Origin: Pseudomonas sp. IAC-BECa141
Lineage (GTDB): Bacteria; Pseudomonadota; Gammaproteobacteria; Pseudomonadales; Pseudomonadaceae
Direction of reading: 5' to 3'
Length of the DNA stretch: 64,000 bases
Assembly: GCF_020544405.1 (NCBI RefSeq)
Contig: NZ_CP065410.1
Span: 1,364,001-1,428,000, forward strand
A model generated the notes under the pieces. That model ran no database searches and had not been told where the DNA came from. It worked only from the letters and a program-made list of their open reading frames with translations. The position numbers and the translations under genes were made by a program. Below are positions 44,970 to 53,688 of the stretch, piece by piece; the first letter of the stretch is position 1, and each line of letters begins with the position of its first letter.

Positions 44970-45319
44970 AGTGCTCCACTCTTACTGTTGTATTTTTTAG
45001 AGTCCTGACGCCGTAGCAGCAGAACCGGGACAGATATCTGGGCGATACCCTCCGGAAAAGCCCCCGGCAACTGTACCGGTACAGTGTAGAGCGCCGGTTG
45101 TTGGCCTGGGAAGCTGGCGCCAGGGGGCAAAACCTGAGGGTGTCGCTTAAATGAAAGAAAAAGACAGAATTGCGGCGGGGCGTTCAGAGGGTTTATACCC
45201 AATCATCAGCATTCCCTGGCGTTCCTGCTCTTTTCATTCGGTACGGCCTTTTGCAACCGGGTTTTTCTGCCGGACCACCGACGTTATCATTCGCGCCGAT
45301 TTCTTTTCCGGACAGTCCC
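44970..45319. other. 350-base gap upstream of braC and DUF2288
   Basis: The gap lies between the divergent braC and DUF2288 genes and should hold both promoters. No gene is seen. The clearest structure is a perfect 14-base palindrome at 45071-45084. Confidence 0.5.
45071..45084. promoter_or_regulatory. Perfect palindrome upstream of braC (candidate operator)
   Basis: CTGTACCGGTACAG is its own reverse complement. It lies 102 bases upstream of the braC ATG. The half-site spacing (CTGT-N6-ACAG) is too short for LexA (CTGT-N8-ACAG). The binding protein is unknown. Confidence 0.4.
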
Positions 45320-45625
45320 ATGAATCAAGAACCTAGCACCCTCTATGCCAAGCTGCTTGGTGAAACCGCAACTATTACGTGGAAGGAGCTGGAGCCCTTC
45401 TTTGCCAAGGGTGACCTGTTATGGGTCAGCGCCGAGCTGGATTTGATCGCCGTAGCAGAGGCAATGGCATCGAATCAGAGCGCGAAAGTGGCTGCCTGGC
45501 TGGGCGAAGATAAGGTCGCCAAGCTCTCTGCGCCGCGGGCGCAAGACATTCTTGAGCGCGATCCCGAGTTGTGGTCGGTTGTGGTGCGACCGTGGATTCT
45601 GATCCAGGAAAGGGCGTCGCGCTGA
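45320..45625 (+). CDS. DUF2288 family protein
   Basis: This 101-residue cytoplasmic protein begins MNQEPSTLYAKLLGETATI, with WKELEPFFAKGDLLWVSAEL and the late ELWSVVVRPWILIQE typical of DUF2288. The function is unknown. The chosen ATG gives the family length; a longer reading adds unconserved residues. Confidence 0.82.
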   Translation: MNQEPSTLYAKLLGETATITWKELEPFFAKGDLLWVSAELDLIAVAEAMASNQSAKVAAWLGEDKVAKLSAPRAQDILERDPELWSVVVRPWILIQERASR

Positions 45626-45762
45626 ATCGATGCCCTTTTGTGGTGCGTGTCACTGCCGGGAAAAAGTGTGTAGCCGAGTAGCGTGATGGCACGTTGCCGT
45701 AGAGAAATGCCACAAGCGTGGGTGGCATAACGGTGACGTAAACGTAACGGGCACAGTTCAGT

Positions 45763-45786
45763 AAGCAGCCTAACGGCTGCTTAATT
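45763..45786. terminator. Hairpin between DUF2288 and the tubulin-like gene
   Basis: AAGCAGCC (45763-45770) pairs with GGCTGCTT (45775-45782) around TAAC, followed by AATTGTTT. It lies between the 3' ends of two converging genes and may serve both. Confidence 0.6.
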
Positions 45787-45855
45787 GTTTCGGGATGTTG
45801 GAAAGACTGAAATTTCCAGGGAATTTCGGGGCGATCGAGGCGCCTCGGTCTGCCG

Positions 45856-48057
45856 TCATACCGAGTAAGACTTGCCGGTATGGTTATTGAGGGAAATAAC
45901 CTTGGTCTTGCCGATCCGGTGACGGTAGATCTCGCGCAGGTACTTGATCGACTTCTTCACGCAATCGCGCGACAGGCGAATGTCGTTGATCGAGACAAAC
46001 TTCTCTTTGTCGTTGATCAGCTCGCGGTACTTCTTCTCGTACATCGGCTTGATCGCATACCAGTTGGTATCGAGGATTTTCGCCGGGTTCTCGAACTCGT
46101 TCAGCAGGTCGTCGATGCGGTCTTCGTCGAATGCTTCGCTGATGATGAAATCGAGGATCGAATTGTCCAGGGTGTCGTCGAAACGGTACGGGGTCTTGGC
46201 GAAGCAACGCTTGATGAACGCCACGATCAGCGTCAGGAAGTCGTCCGACAGGCACGGGCTCTTGGCGATCAGGGTGGTCAGCGACAGGTTGGCCGAGGCG
46301 CCGATCACCAGCGCGTAGCGCTTGAGCGTGGTGTTGGGGAACAGGCTGTTGAGGTGGGTCTTCAACCGGTTCAGGTCCATGTACGACAGCTTGTAGTCTT
46401 TTGGCAGCGAAACGATCGAGACCACCGACGAGCAGTTCTTGAAGAAGTGCAGGTCGTGCAGCGCGGCCGCGTCGTAGCCGGAATTCTTGTACTGCTCCAG
46501 CGACGCGCGATAGCGCTTGGACTCGATCGGCAACAGGCTGATGCCTTCGATGGCCTGGGTCACTTTGTTGAAGTGCGGCAGGTCGATCGAGCGGAAGAAC
46601 AGGTCGTCGATGTTCAGGCGCTGCGGCTCTTTGTCGAACACCTTGAATTTGTCGCTGCTCGGCGGCGGCGTTTCCGGCACCACGGACTCGGCGTAGGCAA
46701 TCGCCACCGGGCCGGCCAGGCTCATGAACAGGTCGTTGGCATCCAGGCGAATGGTCTCGCCGATGTCGATGCCGGCGCGACGGAAATAGTTTTGGTCGTA
46801 GTCGGTCGTAACCGCCTGGGCCGTCAGAATGTTGAAGATCTGCTGCGAGATATATTGGTTGGCGTGTTTCTCCATCGCATTGACATCAATGTTCTGGATG
46901 TTGCCGTCATCGCTCTCTTCGGCGTAACGCATGATGTCGTTGGAGATCAGCATCATCGCGTTCCATGGGCGGATACGGCCCATGACGCTGGCTTCGCTGC
47001 TGTCTTCGTTGGCGAAGTTGTACGAGAAATCCCATTCTTCCGACAGGTATTTGCACAGCAGGCGACCGGCGTTGATGTGCAGCGCCTCGGACATTTCGCT
47101 GCGGTGGTCGGAAATGTTCGGCAGTACGCAGATGCCGCTGGTGAAGATCGGTTCGAACACGAACGAATGACCGCTCTTGCCGTCATGCTCGTCCATCGGC
47201 TTGGTGTCGAACGTCTTGTTCATGTACGAGTGCTGCTGAGCCAGGCCGAATTCCGAGGCCATGCCCGAACCGGTACCGCCGCCGGCACTGAAGATCGAGA
47301 AATACAGACGCGACTGGTTGGCCTTGATGCCGCAGCTGTCGATCAGGTACGAGTGGATCATTTTCCAGTCAGGGCTGGAGAAGCGCTGGGTGTCCTTGTT
47401 GAGGATGATCTTCGCCAGATACTGGCCGAGGATCGGCGCGTTACCGGCGCCACCGGCGTGGACTTCCGACAAGTCCATGATCTTCATCTTGCTGTAATCG
47501 CGCAGGAAACCGCTTTTTTCGCCCTTGCGCGAGAAACGGATGCGCCCGGCAATGTCCTTGTCGAGGTCGCCGAGCATCACCAGCGGTTCCACCAGAAACA
47601 CCGGTTTGCTGCCCTTGTTCGGGCCGATCCGCAGGTTGGTCTTGATCCACTGGGCCGGGCTGTAGCCTTTGTCGGCCAGGCGACGCTCGCTCGAAGGACG
47701 ATCTTCGTTGTTGAATTCGTTGAGGTAGAACTTGCGCGCGTTGTACACCAGCTCCGCCACGTCGAGGGCGATGTTGGAGCCGCAGCGACCGAGGCCGATC
47801 AGGCATACCGAGGGGAATTCCTGGTCGTTGTGCTGTTCGTTGTCGCCTTCCAGATGCGGCGGGCGCGGGAACACCAGGTCACGCAGGCCATCGAGGTTGT
47901 CGAGGATGCGGTCGGTATTGGTTTCGGTGAAATACAGGTATTGCTGGGTGCCCAGCGGACGCGAAGGTGGCAATGGCTTCATTGGGGCAGGGCTGTTCGC
48001 CGCAGGGCTCAGAGTCAGATCGGATACCGCAGTGGCCGGATTGTTTTTAGAAGTCAT
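45856..48057 (-). CDS. Tubulin/FtsZ-superfamily GTPase-like protein (FtsZl-type)
   Basis: This 733-residue protein carries two hallmarks of the tubulin/FtsZ nucleotide fold: a glycine loop, LIGLGRCGSNIA (about 86-97), and the tubulin signature SAGGGTGSGMAS (257-268). HAGGAGNAP (200-208) is a further glycine-rich loop. It is nearly twice the length of FtsZ. The N-terminal 80 residues are Pro-rich and probably disordered, and residues 440-733 form a long C-terminal region with a basic end. It resembles the FtsZ-like families proposed by comparative genomics for membrane remodelling. No division, phage or plasmid genes adjoin it, and the promoter gap is shared with a divergent dehydrogenase. The function is unknown. 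Confidence 0.82.
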   Translation of the reverse strand: MTSKNNPATAVSDLTLSPAANSPAPMKPLPPSRPLGTQQYLYFTETNTDRILDNLDGLRDLVFPRPPHLEGDNEQHNDQEFPSVCLIGLGRCGSNIALDVAELVYNARKFYLNEFNNEDRPSSERRLADKGYSPAQWIKTNLRIGPNKGSKPVFLVEPLVMLGDLDKDIAGRIRFSRKGEKSGFLRDYSKMKIMDLSEVHAGGAGNAPILGQYLAKIILNKDTQRFSSPDWKMIHSYLIDSCGIKANQSRLYFSIFSAGGGTGSGMASEFGLAQQHSYMNKTFDTKPMDEHDGKSGHSFVFEPIFTSGICVLPNISDHRSEMSEALHINAGRLLCKYLSEEWDFSYNFANEDSSEASVMGRIRPWNAMMLISNDIMRYAEESDDGNIQNIDVNAMEKHANQYISQQIFNILTAQAVTTDYDQNYFRRAGIDIGETIRLDANDLFMSLAGPVAIAYAESVVPETPPPSSDKFKVFDKEPQRLNIDDLFFRSIDLPHFNKVTQAIEGISLLPIESKRYRASLEQYKNSGYDAAALHDLHFFKNCSSVVSIVSLPKDYKLSYMDLNRLKTHLNSLFPNTTLKRYALVIGASANLSLTTLIAKSPCLSDDFLTLIVAFIKRCFAKTPYRFDDTLDNSILDFIISEAFDEDRIDDLLNEFENPAKILDTNWYAIKPMYEKKYRELINDKEKFVSINDIRLSRDCVKKSIKYLREIYRHRIGKTKVISLNNHTGKSYSV

Positions 48058-48254
48058 TGTGCGCCATTTACCTGGACTGGTTGGATCGGCGACTGCTGTC
48101 GTCGAGCCTCACGGAATGGGAATCTCGCGTCTTTTTTCTGCGCGTGTTTGGCCCGTGCGTCAGGGTGATGGCCTGAGTGCCGCGCGGGGGAATCCTTTCC
48201 TGATTGATGATGGATCGGCCATTATTCGGCGATCTTTAATCAAAAGGAGGCTAA

Positions 48255-49151
48255 ATGATGTCAACGCGACCTTCGTTGGGGTTTGCCGGAATCGGCCTGA
48301 TGGGCCTGCCGATGTGCCGCCGTCTGCTGGCCGCCGGTTATCCGTTGACCGTGTGGAACCGCAACCCGGCCAAGTGCGCGCCGCTGGTCGAGGCCGGCGC
48401 CCGGCAGGTGGCGACCCCCGCCGAACTCTGTGAACAGGCTGATGTGGTGATGTTGTGCCTGGCGGACACGGCGGTGGTGCGCGAGGTGGTGTTCGGCCCG
48501 GCCGGTGTGGCCGAAGGGGCGAAACCCGGTCAGTTGCTGGTGGACTTTTCCAGCCTCGAACCGACGGCCACCCGAGAAATGGCGGCTGAGCTTGCCGGCA
48601 AGACGGGCATGGCCTGGCTCGATTCGCCGGTGTCCGGCGGAGTGGTCGGGGCCGAGGCCGGCAGTCTGGCGATCATGGTCGGCGGTGATGCAGCGGACCT
48701 TGATCGGGTACGCCCGGTGTTGCTCGAACTCGGTCAGCGCGTCACGCACATGGGCGGTATCGGCGCCGGCCAGGTGACCAAGGCCTGCAACCAGATGATC
48801 GTCGCCTGCAATGCCTTGGTGATCGCCGAAGTGGTGGCGCTGGCCGAACAGGCCGGGGTCGATGCCAGCCTGATCGCCGAGGCGCTGGCCGGTGGCTTTG
48901 CCGATTCCAGACCGTTGCAGATCCTCGCCCCGCAAATGGCCGAAAGCCGTTTCGAGCCGGTGAAGTGGCACGTGCGCACGCTGCTCAAGGATCTGGATAC
49001 CGCAGTGAAGTTTTCCCGGGAAACCGGCTCGGCCACGCCGATCAGCGGATTGGCCGCACAACTGATGCGCCTGCATGGGGCACAAGGCTTTTTGCAGAAG
49101 GATCCAGCGACACTGGTGCAAATGTACCGCGCGCCAGACTCAGCGGATTGA
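48255..49151 (+). CDS. Beta-hydroxyacid dehydrogenase family (3-hydroxyisobutyrate/tartronate semialdehyde type)
   Basis: This 298-residue NAD(P)-dependent enzyme has the Rossmann motif GFAGIGLMGLPMCRRL, the substrate-binding DSPVSGGVVGAEAGSLAIMV and the catalytic-lysine helix GQVTKACNQMIV. These are the three signatures of the 3-hydroxyisobutyrate dehydrogenase family. The exact hydroxyacid is not determinable. AGGAGG precedes two adjacent ATGs, and the second (48258) has slightly better spacing. Its last 110 bases overlap the end of the convergent MHYT-GGDEF-EAL gene. Confidence 0.87.
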   Translation: MMSTRPSLGFAGIGLMGLPMCRRLLAAGYPLTVWNRNPAKCAPLVEAGARQVATPAELCEQADVVMLCLADTAVVREVVFGPAGVAEGAKPGQLLVDFSSLEPTATREMAAELAGKTGMAWLDSPVSGGVVGAEAGSLAIMVGGDAADLDRVRPVLLELGQRVTHMGGIGAGQVTKACNQMIVACNALVIAEVVALAEQAGVDASLIAEALAGGFADSRPLQILAPQMAESRFEPVKWHVRTLLKDLDTAVKFSRETGSATPISGLAAQLMRLHGAQGFLQKDPATLVQMYRAPDSAD

Positions 49152-51324
49152 CCGTGTGCGCGTGTTTGCGCTGGTTGATTTCCTCCAGCACCGGGCGCAG
49201 TTCCGCCAGTGGCACCGGGCGGCTGAGCAGGTAACCTTGAATGAAGTCGCAGCCCGAGCGCTCGAGGAACTCGTATTGCTCCAGGCTCTCGACGCCTTCG
49301 GTGACCACCTGTAAATGCAGGGTGTGCGCCATGACGATGATCGCCTGGACGATCTCCATGTCGGCGGTGGCCTTGGGAATGTCGAGGATGAACGAGCGAT
49401 CAACCTTCAAGGTGTTGAGCGGCAGGCGCTTGAGGTAGGCCAGCGACGAATAGCCGGTGCCGAAGTCGTCGATCGACAGTGACACGCCGAGGGCGCGGAT
49501 CTGCCGCAACAGCACCAGGGTGTTGGCGATGTTGCCCATCAAGGCGTTTTCGGTGACTTCCAGTTCCAGCCGTTCCGGGGCGACGCCGGCGCTGCGCAAG
49601 GCATGCTCGATTTCATTGGCCAGTTCTTCCCGGGCCAGATTCAGCGGTGAGCAGTTCCAGGCGATCTTCAAGTCTTCGCAACCATGGCGCGACAACTCGC
49701 CGAGGTCTTCACAGGCCTTGCGCAGGACCCAGTTGTCGAGCTCGGCGATCAGGCCGTTGTTTTCGGCGATGGCAATGAAGCGATCCGGGGTGAGCAGGCC
49801 GTGCACCGGATGCTGCCAGCGGATCAGCGCTTCGAGCTTGGTGACTTTGCCGGTCTTGAGTTCGAAGATCGGCTGGTAATACAGCAGCAGGCCGTTTTCT
49901 TCACGCAGGGCGTGGCGCAGTTCTTCCTCCAGTTGCAGTTCCAGGCTGGCGCGGTTTTTCAGGTTGGAATCGAAGAAGTGCACGCCGTTGCGCCCGGCGC
50001 CCTTGGACTGGTACAGCGCAAGATCTGCGTGCTTGAGCAGTTCATCGCAGGTCGTGCCGTCTTCGGGAAACAGGCTGATGCCGATGCTGGTCGTCATCAC
50101 CATGCGCCGTCCGGCCAGTTCGATCGGCTCTTTCATCTTGAGCATGATGCGCTGGGCCAGATTGCGCGCTTCTTCGCGGTCGCGCAGGCCGATCAGGATG
50201 CAGAACTCGTCGCCGCCAAACCGCGCCACCACGTCTTCATGGCTACGGACCGAGCCCTTGATGTGCTGGGCGATAACCTTGAGCAGTTGATCGCCGGCGT
50301 CATGGCCGAGGCTGTCGTTGATGCGTTTGAAGTGGTCGATGTCGAGAAACATCACGGCCAGCATGCCGCCTTCGCTGGATTTCTGGCTGAGCTTTTCCGC
50401 GAAGATCTGATTGAAACCGCGCCGGTTGATCAGGTTGGTCAGGGCGTCGTAGTTGGCCACGTGCTGCAGCGACATGCGTGCCTGATCGAGCTGGCTGAGG
50501 AGGGCGTTGACCCGGCGCAGGTCGTGTTCCTTGTTCTGCAGCTTCTTGTCGGCCAATGCGGCGCTGATGGCGCTGCCGAGGATCAGCAATGTGATCAACG
50601 CGACGGTGAGGCCCAACTGCAAGTGACTGGTTTGCGACGCCTGAGTCGGCAATTGCCCCTCGGGCAGCACCAGTTGCAGTGCCGCCATGCCGGTGAAGTG
50701 CATGCTGAGGATGCCCGCGCCGAGAATCAGCGCCGCCACGTATTTGAGCATCTGGATGTGCAGGCCGTTGCCTTCGCGCAAATGACCGGCCACCCACAGC
50801 GCGGCGAAGCTGGCGCCGATGGCGATCACGATCGATGAGATGAACAGAGTGGGTTGGTAGTAAGTCGTGGCGGCGGATTCGATGGCCGCCATGCCGACGT
50901 AGTGCATGCCGGCGATGCCCAGGCCGATGACGATGGCGGTCTTGAGGTATTCCAGCAGGCTTGGTTGGGGCGTGCTCAGGGTGTGCATCGCCAGCCAGGA
51001 TGCGAGTAACGCAATTAACAGCGAAAACAGGGTCACGGGCAGATCGTACTGAATGTCGATCGGCGCCTGGAACGCCAGCATGCTGATGAAATGCATGGCC
51101 CAGATGCCGCCGGCCAGGCAGGTTGCGCCGATCCAGCGCCACAGTCGCTGCGAACCGGGTTCTTCAGCGTGGGCGACCCGTTCGGCCATGTCGAGGGTGG
51201 CGAAACTCGCGGCGCAGGCGACCAGGTAGGCCACCAGCACCAACAGGGGATTGTGTGTGCAATTGAGGATGACCTGCCCGCTCTCCGGCTGCTCGGCAAC
51301 AAATTGCAAACCAAGCCATTCCAT
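49042..51324 (-). CDS. MHYT-GGDEF-EAL cyclic-di-GMP protein
   Basis: This 760-residue inner-membrane protein has an N-terminal MHYT sensor of about seven helices with three MHxxxM motifs (MHFISM, MHYVGM, MHFTGM). MHYT domains are predicted to bind copper and sense O2, CO or NO. A GGDEF domain follows (FGGDEFCIL, active-site motif intact), then an EAL domain with KLEALIRWQHP, ELEVTENALM, IDDFGTGYSSLAYLKRLP and VTEGVES, all retained. It may both make and degrade cyclic-di-GMP. The same layout as P. aeruginosa MucR, which links cyclic-di-GMP to alginate, makes it a possible orthologue. Confidence 0.92.
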   Translation of the reverse strand: MEWLGLQFVAEQPESGQVILNCTHNPLLVLVAYLVACAASFATLDMAERVAHAEEPGSQRLWRWIGATCLAGGIWAMHFISMLAFQAPIDIQYDLPVTLFSLLIALLASWLAMHTLSTPQPSLLEYLKTAIVIGLGIAGMHYVGMAAIESAATTYYQPTLFISSIVIAIGASFAALWVAGHLREGNGLHIQMLKYVAALILGAGILSMHFTGMAALQLVLPEGQLPTQASQTSHLQLGLTVALITLLILGSAISAALADKKLQNKEHDLRRVNALLSQLDQARMSLQHVANYDALTNLINRRGFNQIFAEKLSQKSSEGGMLAVMFLDIDHFKRINDSLGHDAGDQLLKVIAQHIKGSVRSHEDVVARFGGDEFCILIGLRDREEARNLAQRIMLKMKEPIELAGRRMVMTTSIGISLFPEDGTTCDELLKHADLALYQSKGAGRNGVHFFDSNLKNRASLELQLEEELRHALREENGLLLYYQPIFELKTGKVTKLEALIRWQHPVHGLLTPDRFIAIAENNGLIAELDNWVLRKACEDLGELSRHGCEDLKIAWNCSPLNLAREELANEIEHALRSAGVAPERLELEVTENALMGNIANTLVLLRQIRALGVSLSIDDFGTGYSSLAYLKRLPLNTLKVDRSFILDIPKATADMEIVQAIIVMAHTLHLQVVTEGVESLEQYEFLERSGCDFIQGYLLSRPVPLAELRPVLEEINQRKHAHTVNPLSLARGTFAPVSLDPSAKSLVPHAGASVVRPIR

Positions 51325-51487
51325 AGCATGCCCCGTCTCTGAATACGTCCTTACTGCGTCATCAACGCAGGCGAATGTCTGGAGTATAGAGGCGGTTTTT
51401 GCAGTGCAAGCGATAGTGGCACATTGGTGCTAATGATTTCGGCATTAGCGTCATAGCGATTGGCGCTAAGTGCCCGGATGCCGGAGT

Positions 51488-51841
51488 TCAGGCGACTTCG
51501 TTCCAGTGCGGTTGCAGTGGCGGCAGGCCGAAACGGGCACGTGCCTTGTCACAGTCGATGTTCTGCGCGCCGTTTTCCCACGATGCTTCGAACTCGCGGC
51601 AGGGGCTGGAACGCTTGTCGTAGATCGTGCAGGCCACTGACTTTCCGACTTCGCCTTCCAGCGCGGTGCAGCGCGGCGCCTTGCGGTCGGTGCCGATCAT
51701 CGCGACCCGGCTGGGCGTGATCTGAGTGACCAGTTCATCGGGGACTGTCCCGCCGGAGGATGCGCATTCACCCCAGAAAAAAGAAACACGAAAATGGGAA
51801 CAGCAGGCACCGCAATTCAGACACGGACTGGCTTCGGACAT
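51488..51841 (-). CDS. YkgJ-family cysteine cluster protein
   Basis: This 117-residue protein has the CxxCxxCC-type cluster near its start (SPCLNCGACCSHFRV). Further Cys occur in WGECASS, APRCTALEG, ACTIYD and SSPCREFE, as expected of the YkgJ/UPF0153 zinc- or iron-chelating family. The function is unknown. The start at MSEAS places the cluster at the N-terminus as in the family; an ATG five codons earlier is possible. Confidence 0.82.
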   Translation of the reverse strand: MSEASPCLNCGACCSHFRVSFFWGECASSGGTVPDELVTQITPSRVAMIGTDRKAPRCTALEGEVGKSVACTIYDKRSSPCREFEASWENGAQNIDCDKARARFGLPPLQPHWNEVA

Positions 51842-52144
51842 GGGCGGGGGTATCAAAGGGATTGATCGGCAGGATCCGGACGGATCCGGCGGCCATTCTA
51901 GGCTTTGCCACGGCGTTGGGAAGGGGGGCGCGAAAGTATTTTTTCATTGCCGGATTTTTCCGCAAAACCCCCGGTTTCAGGGGGATTCGAAGCATTTCAA
52001 GGGCTTACGTTTCGTTACACGGCCATGGCTTGTCATCAGGCTGACGAATGATGACAGACAGCCCCGACGAGCGTGACTAGATTGCAGGTTCCGGGCTCGG
52101 ATGCGTTGGCAGTGAAGCCCCAATAACAATAAAGAGACGGACCC

Positions 52145-53494
52145 ATGCAGAACTCGACCCAAGCGGCGAATGCCTGGCGCATTCTGTTCCTGCTGTTCCT
52201 CGCCAACCTGTTCAATTTCTTCGACCGCACCATTCCGGCGATCATCATCGAACCGATCCGCATGGAATGGCACCTCAGCGACTTCCAGCTCGGGATCGTC
52301 GGCACCGCGTTCACGCTGGTCTACGCGATTGCCGGATTACCACTGGGGCGCCTGGCCGACACCGGTTCGCGCAGCAACCTGATGGGCTGGGGCCTGGCGA
52401 CCTGGAGCGCGCTGACTGCCGTTAACGGTCTGGTCGGCAGTTTCTGGAGTTTCCTGCTGGTGCGCATGGGGATCGGCATCGGGGAAGCGAGTTACGCACC
52501 CGCCGCCAACTCACTGATCGGCGACCTGTTCCCGGCCCATCGCCGCGCTCGGGCCATGGGCATTTTCATGCTCGGCCTGCCGCTGGGGCTGCTGCTGGCT
52601 TTCTTCACCATCGGCTGGATGGTCAAGGCGTTCGACAGCTGGCGCGCGCCGTTCTTTATTGCCGCCGTGCCAGGGTTGGTGCTGGCGGTGTTTATGTTCT
52701 TCATCAAGGAACCCAAGCGCGGCGCGGCGGAAACCGTGCAGGTGTCCCAGGAGAAAGTCGACAAGCCGATCCGCCGCGTTCTCGCCGTGCCGACCTTCCT
52801 GTGGCTGGTGATGGCCGGGCTGTGCTTCAACTTCGCGACCTACGCCTGCAACTCGTTCCTGGTGCCGATGCTCCAGCGTTATTTCCTGATGCCGTTGCAG
52901 GAAGCGGCGGTGGCGACCGGCGTGATCGTCGGTGTGACCGGGCTTGTCGGGTTGACCCTCGGCGGCTGGATCGCCGACAAGATTCACCAGCGGGTGGCCA
53001 ACGGGCGACTGCTGTTTGCCGCGTTCAGCCTGATCATCTCGACCCTTTGCACGGCGTGGGCGCTGCATGCCGGGCGTATCGAGATCGGGGTGTTTGTCGC
53101 GGTGTTCAGCGTTGGCTGGCTGTTCGCCTACAACTTCTATACCTGCGTGTATACGGCGATTCAGGATGTGGTCGAGCCACGTCTGCGGGCTACGGCGATG
53201 GCGCTGTTCTTCGCCGGGTTGTATCTGCTCGGCGGCGGCCTGGGGCCGGTGGTGGTGGGTGGTTTGTCGGATCACTTCGCCAAGTCGGCAATGGTCTCGG
53301 CGGGTGCCGAGCAGATGACCGAAGCGTTCAAGGCTGTCGGCCTGCATGATGCGATGTACCTGATTCCGGCGGCGCTGTTCCTGACCATGGTGTTCCTGTT
53401 CCTCGCGTCGCGGTGTTTTGTGCGGGATGCGAAGCGGATGAAGGAAGGGCTGGTGGCAGTGGTTGAGCCGCAGAGTCAGGCCGTTACCGCTTGA
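52145..53494 (+). CDS. Major facilitator superfamily transporter (spinster-like)
   Basis: This 449-residue protein has about 12 hydrophobic helices. MFS landmarks include FNFFDRTIPAIIIEPI in helix 1, the loop GRLADTGSRSNLMGWG and GIGEASYAPAANSLIGDLFP in helices 4-5. This pattern fits the spinster-type group. The substrate cannot be predicted. It stands alone, with a weak upstream GAGACGG ribosome-binding site, and ends near a REPIN and a terminator. Confidence 0.87.
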   Translation: MQNSTQAANAWRILFLLFLANLFNFFDRTIPAIIIEPIRMEWHLSDFQLGIVGTAFTLVYAIAGLPLGRLADTGSRSNLMGWGLATWSALTAVNGLVGSFWSFLLVRMGIGIGEASYAPAANSLIGDLFPAHRRARAMGIFMLGLPLGLLLAFFTIGWMVKAFDSWRAPFFIAAVPGLVLAVFMFFIKEPKRGAAETVQVSQEKVDKPIRRVLAVPTFLWLVMAGLCFNFATYACNSFLVPMLQRYFLMPLQEAAVATGVIVGVTGLVGLTLGGWIADKIHQRVANGRLLFAAFSLIISTLCTAWALHAGRIEIGVFVAVFSVGWLFAYNFYTCVYTAIQDVVEPRLRATAMALFFAGLYLLGGGLGPVVVGGLSDHFAKSAMVSAGAEQMTEAFKAVGLHDAMYLIPAALFLTMVFLFLASRCFVRDAKRMKEGLVAVVEPQSQAVTA

Positions 53495-53509
53495 TGACCT
53501 GCATCGCCT

Positions 53510-53622
53510 GATCGTTCCCACGCTCTGCGTTGGAATGCAGCCCGGGACGCTCTGCGTCCCATTCGAGAGCTGGAACGCGGAGCGTCCCTTGAGGCATTCC
53601 CGCGCGGAGCGTGGGAACGATC
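53510..53622. repeat. REPIN (two inverted REP elements)
   Basis: GATCGTTCCCACGCTCTGCG begins the unit and CGCGCGGAGCGTGGGAACGA, TC closes it. GGGACGCTCTGCGTCCC lies inside. It sits between the converging MFS and rapA genes. Confidence 0.87.
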
Positions 53623-53634
53623 TGCGGTGTACAA

Positions 53635-53662
53635 AAAAGGCCCGCATCACTGCGGGCCTTTT
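53635..53662. terminator. Bidirectional terminator between MFS and rapA genes
   Basis: AAAAGGCCCGCA (53635-53646) pairs with TGCGGGCCTTTT (53651-53662) around TCAC. Runs of A and T on both sides allow it to end transcription of both converging genes. Confidence 0.88.
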
Positions 53663-53688
53663 CATTTTTGGCGATGGAGCAGGGCGGT

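Noticed and set aside
45071..45084. LexA (SOS) box
   Set aside because: The half-sites are separated by six bases, not the eight needed for LexA.
45880..48168. A 762-codon open frame opposite the tubulin-like gene
   Set aside because: The minus-strand frame has clear tubulin motifs; the plus-strand translation is rich in Arg, Val and Asp and looks like a shadow.
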